A DNA stretch of 64,000 bases from Hyperoodon ampullatus (GCA_949752795.1 OX457057.1:98793513-98857512); one strand, 5' to 3'; shown: positions 32,757 to 45,322, counted from the stretch's first letter. Notes: generated by a model from the sequence alone, not told the origin. A program made the numbers and translations.

Positions 32757-35700
32757 ATGGGAATAAGAACATACATATTGATAATTACCTTAAATGTAAA
32801 TGGACTAAATGCTCCCACCAAAAGACATAGATTGGCTGAATGGATACAAAAACAAAACCCATATATATTCTATCTACAAGAGACCCACTTCAGACCTAGA
32901 GACACATACAGACTGAAAGTAAGGGGATGGAAAAAGATATTCCATGCAACTGGAAACCAAAATAAAGCTGGAGTAACAATTCTCATATTAGACAAAATAG
33001 ACTTTAAAAAAAGATTATTAGAGGAGACAAAGGAGGACACTGCAAAATGAACAAGGGAACAGTCCAATAAGAAGATAAAACAATTGTTAATATTTATGCA
33101 CCCAACATAGGAGCACCTCAATACATAAGGCAAATACTAACAGCCATAAAAGCGGAAATCGATAGTAACACGTTCATAGTAGGGGACATTAACACCCCAC
33201 TTTCACCAATGGACAAATAATCCAATATGAAAATAAATAAGGAAACACAAGCTTTAAATGATACATTAAACAAGATGGGCTTAATTGATATTTATAGGAC
33301 ATTCCATCCAAAAACAACAGAATACACATTTTTCTCAAGTGCTCATGGAACATTCTCCAGGATAGATCGTATCTTGGGTCACAAATCAAGCCTCGGTATA
33401 TTTAAGAAATTTGAAATTGTATCAAGTATATTTTCTGACCACAACGCTATGATACTAGATACCAATTACAGGAAACGATCTGTAAAAAATACAAACACAT
33501 GGAAACTAAACAATACACTATTTAATAACGAAGTGATCACTGAAGAAATCAGAGAGGAAATTTAAAAAATACCTAGAAACAAATGAAAATGGAGACACAA
33601 TGACCCAAACCTATGGGATGCAGCAAAAGCAGTTCTAAGAGGGAAGTTTATAGCAATACAATCCCACCTTAAGAAAAAGGAAACATCTCGAATAAACAAC
33701 CTAACCTTGCACCTAAAGCTATTAGAGAAAGAAGAACAAAAACACCCCCAAAGTTAGCAGAAGGAAATAAATCATAAATATCAGATCAGAAATAAATGAA
33801 AAGGAAATGAGGGAAACGATAGCAAAGATCAATAAAACTAAAAGCTGGTTCTTTGAGAAGATAAACAAAATTGATAAACCATTAGCCAGACTCATCAGAA
33901 AAAAAGGGAGAAAACTCAAATCCATAGAATTAGAAATGAAAAAGGAGAAGTAACAACTGACACTGCAGAAATACAAAAGATCGTGAGAGATTACTCAAGC
34001 AACTCTATGCCAATAAAATGGACAACCTGGAAGAAATGGACAAATTCTTAGAAATGCACAATGTGCCAAGACTGAATCAGGAAGAAATAGAAAATATGAA
34101 CAAACCAATCACAAGCACTGAAATTGAAACTGAGATTAAAATCTTCCAACTAACAGAAGCCCAGGACCAGATGGCTTTACAGGCGAATTCTATCAAACAT
34201 TTAGAGAAGAGTTAGCACCTATCCTTCTCAAACTCTTCCAAAATATAGCAGAGGGAGGAACACTCCTAAATTCATTCTATGAGGTCACCATCACCTTGAT
34301 ACCAAAACCGGACAAGGATGTCACAAAGAAAGAAAACTACAGGCCAATATCACTGATGAACATAGACAGAAAAATAGTCAACAAAATACTAGCCAACAGA
34401 ATCCAACAGCACATTAAAAGGATCATACACCATGATCAAGTGGGGTTTATTTCAGGAATGCAAGGATTCTTCAATATATGCAAATCAATCAACGTGATAC
34501 ACCATATTAACAAATTGAAGGAGAAAAACCATATGATCATATCAATAGATGCAGAGAAAGCTTTTGACAAAATGCAACACCCATTTATGATAAAAACCCT
34601 GCAGAAAGTAGGCATAAAGGGAACTTTCTTCAACCTAATAAAGGCCATATATGACAACCCCACAGCCAACAGCATCCTCAATGGTCAAAAACTGAAAGCA
34701 TTTCCACTAAGATCAGAACAAGACAAGGCTGCCCACTCTCACCACTCTTATTCAACATACTTTTGGATGTTTTAGCCACAGCAATCAGAGAAGAAAATGA
34801 AATAAAAGTAATCCAAATTGGAAAAGAAGAAGTAAACCTGTCACTGTTTGCAGATGACATGATACTATACATGGAGAATCCTAAAGATGCTATCAGAAAA
34901 CTACTAGAGCTAATCAACGAATTTGGTAAAGTAGCAAGATACCAAATTAATGCACAGAAGTCTCTGGCATTCCTATACACTAATGATGAAAGATCTGAAG
35001 GTGAAGTCAAGAAAACACTCCCATTTACCATTGCAACAAAAAAGAATAAAATATCTCGGAATAAACTTACCTATGTAGACAAAAGACTTGTATGCAGAAA
35101 ATTATAAGACACTGATGAAAGAAATTAAAGATGATACAAACAGATGGAGAGATATACTATGTTCTTGGATTGGAAGAATCAACATTGTGAAAATGACTCT
35201 TCTACACAAATCAATCTACAGATTCAATGCAATTCCCATAAAACTACCACTGGCATTTTTCACAGAACTAGAAAAAATTTTTCTCAATTTGTATGGAAAC
35301 ACAAAAGACCCCGAGTAGCCAAACAATTTTGAAAATGAAAAATGGAGCTGGAGGAATCAGGCTCCCTGACTTCAGACTATACTACAAAGCTACAGTAATC
35401 AAGACAGTATGGTACTGGCACAAAAACAGAAAGATAGATCAATGGAACAGGATAGAAAGCCCAGAGATAAACCCACGCACATATGGTCACCTTATCTTTG
35501 ACAAAGGAGGCAGGAATGTACAGTGGAGATAGGACAGCCTCTTCAATAATAGGTGCTGAGAAAACTGTACAGGTACATGTATAAGTATGAGATTAGATCA
35601 CTCACTAACACCGTACACCAAAATAAGCTCAAAATGGATTAAAGACCTAAATGTAAGGCCAGACACTATCAAACTCTTAGAGGAAAACATAGGCAGAACA

Positions 35701-36558
35701 CTCTATGACATAAATCACAGCAAGGTCCTTTTTGACCCACCTCCTAGAGAAATGGAAATAAAAACCAAAATAAACAAATGGGACCTAATGAAACTTCAAA
35801 GCTTTTGCACAGCAGAAGAAACCATAAACAAGACCAAAAGACAACCCTCAGAATGGAAAAAATATTTGCAAATGAAGAACTGACAAAGGATTAATCTCCA
35901 AAATTTATATGCAGCTCACGCAGCTCAATAACATTAAAACAAATAACTCAATCCAAAAATGGGCAGAAGACTTAAATAGACATTTCTCCAAAGAAGATAT
36001 GCAGACTGCCAACAAACACATGAAAGAATTCTCAACGTCATTAATCATTAGAGAAATGCAAATCAAAACTACAATGAGATGTCATCTCACACCGGTCAGA
36101 ATGGCCATCATCCAAAAATCTTAAACAATAAATTTTGGAGAGGGTGTGGAGAAAAGAGAACACTCTTGCACTGCTGGTGTGAATGAGAATTGGTACAGCC
36201 ACTATGGAGAACAGTATGGAGGTTCCTTAAAAAACTACAAATAGAACTACCATATGACCCAGCAATCCCACTACTGAGCATATACCCTGAGAAAACCATA
36301 ATTCAAAAAGAGTCATGTACCAAAATATTCATTGTAGCTCTATTTACAATAGCTCAGAGATGGAAACAACCTAAATGTCCATCATCAGATGAATGGATAA
36401 AGAAGATGTGGCACATATATACAATGGAATATTACTCAGCCATAAAAAGAAATGAAATTGAGCTATTTGTAATCAGGTGGATAGACTTAGAGTCTGTCAT
36501 ACAGAGTGAAGTAAGTCAGAAAGAGAAAGACAAATACAGTATGCTAACACATATATAG
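32757..36558 (+). pseudogene. L1-B ORF2, broken
   Basis: The endonuclease start (GIRTYILIITLNVNGLNAPT, then YLQETHF) is present, but a frameshift follows after about 98 codons. The reverse transcriptase part reads open at 34296-34775 ([19 protein letters not shown]) and 34763-35107, which keeps the catalytic [10 protein letters not shown]. The C-terminal part (35587-36558) includes [17 protein letters not shown] and ends SMLTHI. Several frameshifts separate these blocks. Confidence 0.88.
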
Positions 36559-36959
36559 GGAATTTAAGAAAAAAATTTCATGAAGAACCTAGCAGTAAGA
36601 CAGGTAAGACACAGAACTACTAGAGAATGGACTTGGGGATATGGGGAAGGGAAGTGTAAGCTGTGACAAAGAGAGAGTGGCATGGACATATATACACTAC
36701 CAAACGTAAAATAGCTAGTGGGAAGCAGCTGAATAGCACAGGGAGATCAGCTCAGTGGTTTTTGACCACCCAGAGGGGTGGGATAGGGAGGGTGGGAGGG
36801 AGGGAGATGCAAGAGGGAAGAGATGTGGGAACATATGTATATGTATAACTGATTCACTTTTTATAAAGCAGAAACTAACACACTATTGTGAAGCAATTAT
36901 ACTCCAATAAAGATGTAAAAAAACATGTAAAAAATAAATCAAAAAAAGAAATTAAGGAA

Positions 36960-39102
36960 ACAATTCCATTTACCATTGCAACAAAAAGAGTAAAATACCT
37001 AGGAATAAAACTACCTAAGGGGGCAAAAGACCTGCATGCAGAAAACTATAAGATACTGCTGAAAGAAATCAAAGATGACACAAACAGATGGCGATATATA
37101 CCATGTTCTTAGATTGGAAGAAACAAGTTTGTCAAAATGATTATATTACCCAAAGCAGTCTACAGATTCAGTGCAATCCCTATCAAATTACCAATGGTAT
37201 TTTTCACATAACCAGAACAAAATATTTTACAATTTGTATGGAAAAAGTAAAGACCTCAAATAGCCAAAGCAATCTTGAGAAAAAAACAAAAAGGAACAAA
37301 ACAAACAAACAAACATGGAGGTGAAGGTGTCAGACTCCTTGACTTCAGACAATACCACAAAGCTACAGTAATCAAGACAGTATGGTACTGACACAAAAAC
37401 AGAAATATAGATCAATGGAACAGAATAGAAAGCCCAGAGATAACTGCACGCACATATGGTCACCTTATCTTTGATAAAGGAGGCAAGAATATAAGTGGAG
37501 AAAAGACAGCCTCTTCAATAAGTGGTGCTGGGAAAACTGGACAGCTACATGTAAAAGAATGAAATTCAGACACTCCCTAACACCATACACAAAACTAAAC
37601 TCAAAATGGTTTAAAGACCTAAATGTAAGACCAGACACTACAGAACTCTTAGATGAAAACATAGGCAGAACATTCTTTGACATAAATTACAACAAGATCT
37701 TTTTGACCACCTCCTAGAGTAATGAAAATAAAAACAATAATAAACAAATAAGACCTAATGAAACTTAAAATCTTTTGCACAGCAAAGGAATCCATAAATG
37801 AGATGAAAAAACAACCCTCAGAATGGTAGAAAGTATATGCAAACAAAGCAGCTGAGAAGGGATTAATGTCCAACATATACAAATAGCACGTGCAGCTCAA
37901 TATCACAAAAACAAAAAACCCAATCAAAACATGGGTGGAAGAGCTAAATAGACATTTCTCCAAAGAATACATACAGATGGCCAAGAGGCACATGAAAAGA
38001 TTCTCAACATAACTAATTATTAGAGAAATGCAAATCACAACTACAATGAGGTATCACCTCACACTGGTCAAAATTGCCATCATCAAAAAATCTACAAACA
38101 ATAAATGCTGGAGTGGGTGTGGAGAAAGGGAACCCTCTTACACTGTTGGTGGGAATGCAAACTGATACAGCCACTATGGAGAACAGTATGCAGGTTCCTT
38201 AAAAAACTAAAAATAGAACTGCCATATGACCCAGCAATCCCACTACTGGGTATATACCCAGAGAAAACCATAATTCCAAAAGATGCATGCACCCCAATAT
38301 TCATTGCAGCTCTATTTGCAATTGCCAGGACATGGAAGCAACCTAAATGTCCATCAACAGTGGAATGGATAAAGAAGTTCTGGTACATATATACAATGGA
38401 ATATTATTCAGCCATAAAAAGGAATAAAATTGTGCCATATGCAGAGACATGGATGGACCTAGATACTGTCTTACAGGGTGAAGTAAGTCAGCAAGAGAAA
38501 AAGAAATATCGTATATTAACACATATATGTGGAATGTAGATAAATAGTACAGATGATCCTATTTGCAAAGCAGAAATAGAGACAGAGACATAAAGAACAA
38601 ACTTATGGATACCAAGGGAGGAAAGGGGTTGGGGTGGGATAAATTTGGAGATTGGGATTGATATATATACACTACTATGTATAAAATAGATAACTAATGA
38701 GAACCTACTTTATAGCACAGGGGAAAAGAAAAAGAAGATACCATCTGTTTGTAAGACATATATTAAGGTAACCTTAAAAATGCATTCTATATACAGTAGC
38801 TGTAGACAAATACTGTTTGACTCCACTTATACGAGATACCTATAATAGTTAAATTCATAGAGTCAGAAAGTACATTGAAAGATGCCAGGGGCCAGGGGTG
38901 ATGGGTGGGTTGGGGAGGGGGAATGGGGATTTAGTGTTTAATGAGGACAAAGTTTCAGTTTAGGAAGTTGAAAAATTCTGGAGATGAATGATGGTGAGAT
39001 TTGCACAACAATGTGAATGTACTTAGTGCCACTGAACTGTACAGTTAAATAGGGTTAAAATCATGTGTTTTATATTATGTGACTTTTACTACAATAAAAA
39101 AA
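36960..39102 (+). mobile_element. L1-A, second part (ORF2 C-terminus and 3' UTR)
   Basis: Picks up the L1-A ORF2 exactly where L1-B entered. The ORF2 frame pieces run to HICGM and a stop near 38539. The 3' UTR (38540-39090) differs from that of B, C and D: it contains GCCAGGGGCCAGGGG near 38885 and ends TTTTACTACAATAAA plus A's. This older 3' UTR type fits the nesting order, which makes A the oldest of the three. Confidence 0.88.
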
Positions 39103-39116
39103 ATCAGGAGTCTTTC
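39103..39116. repeat. Target-site duplication of L1-A, right copy
   Basis: ATCAGGAGTCTTTC pairs with 18052-18065 with one mismatch, 21 kb away. Confidence 0.88.
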
Positions 39117-39399
39117 CTGTTTGAAACCCTTCAATAATTATATTTCTCTTAGAATAAAGTCCAGATTCCTTATTATGCCTACCAGGCTCTACATGATATG
39201 CTTTACTCTTAGGTCTTCAACCTCAACCCCTGCCATTACCATTCTTTTATTCTATGCTTTAGTTATGTTAAAATTTATTTAGTTGTTCTAAACTTTATCA
39301 GTACTAAACTTTTCCCACTCATCCACTGATACCCTTTGTCTGGACAATTCTTACCCTCTGCTTTCTCTAAGAAAATTTCCCTTAATACTGTAAAGTTTA
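39117..39399 (+). repeat. Ancient interspersed repeat, right part
   Basis: GTTTGAAACCCTTCAATAAT, CTTAGAATAAAGTCCAGATT and AGGCTCTACATGATATG continue the repeat that stops at 18051. An L2-era family is likely but unproven. Confidence 0.5.
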
Positions 39400-39403
39400 A
39401 TAT

Positions 39404-40187
39404 TGAAATTGAGCAGAACCCGGAGGGGCTCCTGGGCACAAAAGCCCTTCTGTCTCCTGTTTCTTGACTTGGGCTCCATGACCTTCCCTGAGTTCCAAAG
39501 GGCAGATTCCAACAGTTTCTAATCTGGGAAAGGAAGGGATGCAAAGACAAGGGAGGGGCAGCCTTAAGGCGTGGTCCTGGTTCCACCTCAAGGGATGCAC
39601 ATAACAATGTCTTTGGGCCTCCCTGGTGGCGCAGTGGTTGAGAGTCCGCCTGCCGATGCAGGGGATACGGGTTCGTGCCCCGGTCTGGGAGGATCCCATA
39701 TGCCGCGGAGCGGCTGGGCCCGTGAGCCATGGCTGCTGAGCCTGCGCGTCCGGAGCCTGTGCTCCGCAACGGGAGAGGCCACAGCAGTGAGAGGCCCGCG
39801 TACCACAAAAAAAAAAAAAAAAAAAAAAAAAAAAACAATGTCTTTAAGCTCTTTAACATGTCATCATTCTTCATACCAGAGAAAGACCCCCTGAGGCTGC
39901 ATTAAAGGAACCAGAGAAACTCATCAAGAAGATTGCCTGAGATCAGATTAGAGGAGTGGAGGCCCTGCATACACCCTAATCTTATCAGCAACCTCACCCT
40001 TGAACCATTGCTATAAAACTCCTCATCAAATCCTCCCCTGTTGGGACACATAGCTGTTGGGGCAGGAGCTCACTGTGTCCACCTTTGCCTGGCAAAGCAG
40101 TAAAGCTATTCTTTTCTACTTCAACCAAAACTCTGTCTCCAAGATTCGATTTGGCACTGGTGCACAGAGGCTGAGCTTTTGGCATCA
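39404..40187 (+). mobile_element. Solo LTR of an endogenous retrovirus, split by a SINE
   Basis: Begins TGAAATTGAGCAGAACC and ends TTTTGGCATCA, with the 4-bp duplication ATAT on both sides (39400-39403 and 40188-40191). That duplication length fits class I (gamma-like) elements. TATAAAA lies at 40012 and a poly(A)-signal variant AGTAAA at 40099. Only the LTR is present, about 550 bp without the SINE; no retroviral genes are attached, as expected after recombination between two LTRs. Confidence 0.75.
39615..39833 (+). mobile_element. CHR-1 type SINE in the LTR
   Basis: Starts GGGCCTCCCTGGTGGCGCAG and ends GGCCCGCGTACCAC plus about 29 A's. Duplication AACAATGTCTTT is at 39603-39614 and 39834-39845. 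The long pure A-tail and consensus-like body suggest a recent insertion. Confidence 0.93.
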
Positions 40188-40191
40188 ATAT

Positions 40192-40330
40192 CTATTGAGG
40201 TTCTATCAAGTATGAGACAGTGTGCTAAGAGGTTTACATACATATTCCTATTTAAATCTTAACAAAATGTCTCTTGTGTTTATCTCCATAACACACTCAT
40301 AGAAATTTCATAGTTCTTATCACATTTTCT
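40192..40330 (+). repeat. MIR-like ancient SINE
   Basis: CTATTGAGGTTCTATCAAGT, GACAGTGTGCTAAGAGG and TTTACATACATATTCC follow the MIR core in diverged form. It directly follows the LTR target site. Confidence 0.55.
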
Positions 40331-40589
40331 TTTATCAATTATTTGTCTAAATTAATTATATTGGTCTGACCACATTAGAAAAAGAGAGGGGAAATGTAAA
40401 AATTAACTATAAATATACATTGGGCCATAACCACAGATATAGTTAAAATTTTACAGCCCTTGAGAGAATATGGTAAAAAAAAAAATTAGGCCAATCAATT
40501 TTTTAAATGTAGGTGGTGGAGATAATTTTCTAAAATAATAGAAATCATCCAAATTGATTAAAAAAGAAAAAGAGGATTTCTGTTTCTGA
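40331..40589. other. Intergenic, nothing recognised
   Basis: AT-rich sequence without a recognisable element. Confidence 0.4.
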
Positions 40590-41702
40590 TAAGACAACAG
40601 ACAATATTACTAGACTAAATTTCCTATTTTAAATAACTAAGATGCTAGATAAAAACTTTAAAATGTTTTATTATGAGCACTGTTGAATGCTTGCTTTGGC
40701 AGCACATATGCTAAAATTGGAATGATACAGAGAAGATTAGCATGGCCCCTGCACAATGATAATACACAAATTTGCGAAGCATTCCATATTTTTTAAAAAA
40801 GCACTTTTGAGATGCAAAGAAAGTAAGAAATTCTCAATCCAGGGATATAGTAATGGTGTGAACCAGAGACGTAAAAGGAATTTGAGGGCCTTTGCCAAAC
40901 TAGGTGAACTTGGGTATCAGTTTTCGTAGTCTCATGGCACATGGAGTACGCAAGGAAAATTTTGTGATCTGCTCAAAATGGGGAGTATAAGAAGAAATCT
41001 TTCTCCCTTTATGTCAAAGACCCCACAGGGTTTCACCTTAGTGTAAGAGAGAACTAGAAATACTGCTCACTTTCACCAAAGATTACATGAAAATCTGTCT
41101 GAAACTTGGCAGTTTACCAGAGGAAGGCAACAGCCCTAAAAAACTGAATTCATAATCTGGCTTAAGGTGTGAGATTAAATTTGCACTTAAGGTGCAAATT
41201 TATACTGTCTGAATCATTCTTAAACTCTCAAACTAAAAATTTAATGTAGTTCCAAATAAAATGTTATCTTTAGCTCTAGCAGAAACAAAATCACACAATT
41301 TCTGAAGGAACCCACATAATACCAGGTCTCCATGAATCTTTAAAAGCAAATTTTCAATGAAATTGAACTACTCATAGACAAGATTCACTAAACATATGAG
41401 AAAACAAGGCACTCTTAACCAAGAGAAAAAACAAAATAGGAAAGAACGCATGAAACTTCAGATATTGCAGTAACCTGACACAAAATATAGTCATGTTTTT
41501 ATATATTTACAAAAATTAAGGACAGTTTTTAAAAATGTGTGGAGAAGAATCTAAAAGACTAAGCATTTTGAATAATGAAAATTTAATCATTGAAATTTTA
41601 AAAACATAAATTAATACGTTTAACAGCAGATTTGATTCAATTAAAGATAGATTAATAAACAGGAAGATTCATACAAGTAGATTAATAAGAATGTAGCTGC
41701 AG
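40590..41702 (+). repeat. Ancient L1 (L1M/HAL1-like) debris
   Basis: A-rich plus-strand sequence resembling the 5' half of old mammalian L1 or HAL1 elements. It is interrupted by the U6 pseudogene (40687) and then by the MLT1-type LTR (41703). No usable reading frame. Assignment by general resemblance only. Confidence 0.4.
40687..40793 (+). pseudogene. U6 snRNA retropseudogene
   Basis: Matches U6 snRNA over its full 107 nt: GCAGCACATATGCTAAAATT, then GATACAGAGAAGATTAGCAT, GGCCCCTGCACAATG and GCATTCCATATTTTTT. It has about ten substitutions and lacks an evident upstream snRNA promoter. A probable duplication AGCACTGTTGA / AGCACTTTTGA flanks it (40676-40686, 40800-40810), so it was copied by L1 machinery. 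Confidence 0.93.
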
Positions 41703-42592
41703 TGTGTTGAATTGTGTCCCCCAAAAAGATATGTTCAAATCCTTGGCACTGGGACTTCCCTAGTGGTCCAGTGGTAAAGAATCTGCCTTCAAATGCAGGG
41801 AACATGGGTTCAATCCCTGGTCAGGGAACTAAGATCCCACATGCCATGAGGCAACTAAGCCAGCGTGCCATTACCACTGAGCTTGCGCACCTCAACTAGA
41901 GAGCTTGTGTGCCACAAACTACAGAGCCCACATGCTCTGGAACCCGTGCACCACTACAGAGCCCACGCACCCTGGAGCCTGCGCACCACAACTAGAGAAG
42001 AAAAAACCCACATGCCACAACTAGAGAGAAACCAGTGTTCTCCAATGAAAGATCTTGCATGCCTCAGTGAAGATCCCGTGCACTGCAACTAAGACCCAAC
42101 ACAGCCAAAAATTAATTAATTAATTAATTAATAATAAATAAATCTTTAAAAAAATCCTTGGCACCTATGAATATGACCTTATTCAGAAATAGGGTTTTTG
42201 CAGATGTGATTAAGTTAATCTTGAGATGAGTTCATCCTAAATTTAGGGTGGGCTCTAAATCCAATGTCTGTTGTCTCTATAAGAGAAAGGAGAGGAAGAT
42301 TTGAAACACAGATACAGATGAGAAGACCCATAAGGAAAGACCATGTAAAGTCAGAGGCAGGGAATGGAGTGATGGGTCTACAAGCCAAGGAGCACAAAGA
42401 ATTGCCAATAACCACAAGAAGTAAGAGAGTGACATGGAACAGATTCTTCCCCAGAGCATCCAGAAGGAACAAACCCTGAAGACACCTTGATTTTGGACTT
42501 CTAGCCTTCAAAACCATGAGAGAATAAATTTCTGTAGTTTGAAGGCACCAAATTTATGGAAATTTGTTCCAGCAGCTCTAGCAAATGAACAC
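41703..42592 (+). mobile_element. MLT1-type MaLR LTR, split by a SINE
   Basis: Starts TGTGTTGAATTGTGTCCCCC and continues after the SINE with CCTATGAATATGACCTTATT, GCAGATGTGATTAAGTTAA and CTTCTAGCCTTCAAAACCAT. It ends near AATGAACACA. This is the standard order of ERVL-MaLR (MLT1) LTRs. No internal genes are attached. Confidence 0.85.
41750..42151 (+). mobile_element. CHR-2 type SINE, long form
   Basis: Starts TGGGACTTCCCTAGTGGTCC with a B box near GGTTCAATCC (41807). A variable body of repeated ACAACTAGAG / CACATGCC units makes it longer than usual. It ends ACCCAACACAGCCAAAAATT plus an A/T-rich tail. Duplication AAATCCTTGGCAC is at 41737-41749 and 42152-42164. Confidence 0.92.
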
Positions 42593-45287
42593 AGTATCAC
42601 ACAGAAAGAGTGAAAAATATAAAAGTGAAGTTAAGAAATGATGAGGACTGAGTTAGAGAGTCTAACGTAAATGTAACTGGAGCTCCAGAGAGAGGAGATA
42701 CAAAGCATGGTAGACACAATACTTGAAGTGATAACAGCTGAGAATATTCCAGAAATGATGAAAAATACAATTAATAAATAAGAAGTCCAATGAATTATTT
42801 TCATGAGGGAAAATAGAAACTCACACCTAGACATAGCATGACGACGCCCAGTAAAAATAAAGAAAAGAATTTTTAAGCAGCCATAGAAGTTGTGGTTCTA
42901 GTAATGAGCAAACAGAAGTATAATATTAGAACACCAAAGCTGCCTATGTCCAAAGGTATGAACTAATACCACAAGTACTTGCATTTTGATTTTTTGGGGG
43001 TGGGGAAAAAGTCTTGTGGGAGACCTTTATATTGAACCACACCCTCAGTCATAACAAACCAGAGGTTGACCCACTATATTTCCTTCAAACTCTGATTAAT
43101 TGTGTAATGGACTGCTGTGGTTTTGAACCAAGTAGGAAAGGAAAAAGAACAGGAAAAGCAAAAGAAACATACTTGTGTGGTTATAACAGCAGACCAAGTC
43201 TCCCATGTTGTTTCACACTAGGTAAGCAAGGTCTAGGTGGACTAATGACTCACAGAACTTAAATTTGGTTTGAAGTTGTCCCAATTAAACATGCCCAGAG
43301 ACCTAAGAGAGGTAAATCAAAAACATATATTGAGGAAGTAAAATCCATCTTATGCCTCAGGAAATGTCCCAAAATAATTTTTCAAGGACAATGGCTAGCA
43401 AGCAAACAAAGTTTCTGAGCCAAAAAAGAAAGCAACAATATAACATGAGCAAGAACCAACATAAACCAGAGTCATCAGAGACAGAGTTCAGATGTTGAAA
43501 TTTTCAGACACATGTTTTAAATCAATTGTGTTTACCATGTTATAAAAGTAAGTCACAAATGTTAAAATTTCTAACAGAAATAGGAAACTATAAAAAAACC
43601 CCACAGACTTTAAAAAGAACCAAATAACATCTAGAAATGAAAAAAGCAATAACTGAAATTAAAAACCTCAACAGATGTATGTGGTAACAGATTGAATATA
43701 AACAAAAGACAAAATTTGTGATCAGGAAGATAGAAGAGAAAAATATATTGAGAATGCAGCATAGATATATATAAATATAGAAAATGTACAGAGGACAAAA
43801 GATACATAAAATACAGTTTGAGTTCATTTGATTTTAGTCCTGGAAGGAATAGAGAGAAATGAGCCAAAGGAAATATTTGAAGAGAATATATCTAAGAATT
43901 GATGAAAGGCTCCAATGTATAGATTGAAAAGGTCCATTTAATTTTAAGGATAAGTAAAAATAAATCCACAGTCATTACTATCATATGAAAACTGAAGAAA
44001 ACCAAAGACAGAAAAATCTTGACAGCAGCCAAAGAAAGATTATTTCTGAAGAAATGACAGATTGACCATTGATCAGTAGTAAATCTCTCTGAAGACAGTG
44101 GACTTCAAAGTGCTGAGTTTGAAATAAGAATGTTCTTAGAGAAATAACAGTCAAGAGAATTTGTCATCAGCAGATGTTCACTAAAGAAAATTCTAAAGGA
44201 TAAATTTCAGGCATAAAGAAAGTGATCCTAGATTGAAGGTCTGAAATACAAATAGAATCAAGGAGAAAAAAATAGTAGTAAATATGTGGGTAAATGTAAA
44301 TGACCATTGATTCTATAGAATAATTATAATAATGTATTGTTGGGGTGGAAAAAGAGATAGATTTAAAACACTAGACAACAACAAGTCAAGAAGAGGATAA
44401 ATGGAGTTAAAATGTTCATTGTATATCTAGGAGGTAGATAAATAGTTTTTTAAATTCAGACTTTGAAAAGTAAAGTGTGCAAGTTATAATTTCTAGAGTA
44501 GGCACCATAAGAGGAGAAATAACATTTTAAATCTTCCAAGAGAATATAATAATGATAAAATAATATTTAGTCAATTAAAGCAAAGTCAAGAAAAAAACCA
44601 GAGTGAACATATATGATAAATGTAAAGAACAAAATAAGAGGGTAGAAAGAAACCCTAATTTATAAGTAATTAAATTGTATGTAAATGAATGATATTAACT
44701 AGTCAAAGAACAAATTATCATACTGAATTTTTTAACATTAAACTATATATTGTTTTCAAGAGAAATATCTAAAATTTCAAAGGAATGAAAATATATAGGA
44801 TATGTCCCTTGCTCATAATCCATTTAGACTGGAAATCTACTAAAGAAAGACAAAAAAGCACTTCCATTCATTTAGAATTTAAGAAGTACACTTCCTAGAA
44901 ACCCATGGAACAGAGAAGAAATATATATTAAATATAAATTTTCCAATATAAATTAGAATATATTTTGAACTGAATGATAACACTAATACTATATATCATG
45001 ATCTATGGGAAGGCACTGCAATTTGGAGAGAATTTACAGCCTTAAATACATATATTAGAAAAAAAGAAACGATGAGAATTAATGAGCCAGCATCTCAAGA
45101 AGTTAGAAAAAGAGAAGCAAAATAATTAAATGTAAACATTTTTTAAAGCAGAAGGAAGAAAATTAAACAAAGGAGCAGAAGTTAAAAAATAAAAAAACAA
45201 GCATAAGCAAAGTCCAAAGTATGTTCTTTGAAAAGACAAACTTCTGGTGGTGAGACTTAGGGGTGGGGTGGGGAGAAAGGAGAAAGA

Positions 45288-45322
<35 letters not shown>

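Larger units (their letters stand above)
31285..36946 (+). mobile_element. L1-B, second part (rest of 5' UTR, ORF1, ORF2, 3' end)
   Basis: Continues the 5' UTR of 23025-24571 with CCCTTTTGTTCTGAGC and runs through ORF1, ORF2, the 3' UTR (about 36559-36900) and CTCCAATAAAGATGTAAAAA to the A-rich tail at about 36915-36946. The right duplication AGAAATTAAGGAA follows at 36947. Without L1-C it is about 7.2 kb, full length. Confidence 0.92.

Noticed and set aside
31285..36946. Retrotransposition-competent L1
   Set aside because: L1-B has a lost ORF1 start, a TAG at 32525 and several ORF2 frameshifts.
40687..40793. Functional U6 snRNA gene
   Set aside because: About ten substitutions, a flanking duplication and no evident promoter mark it as a retropseudogene.
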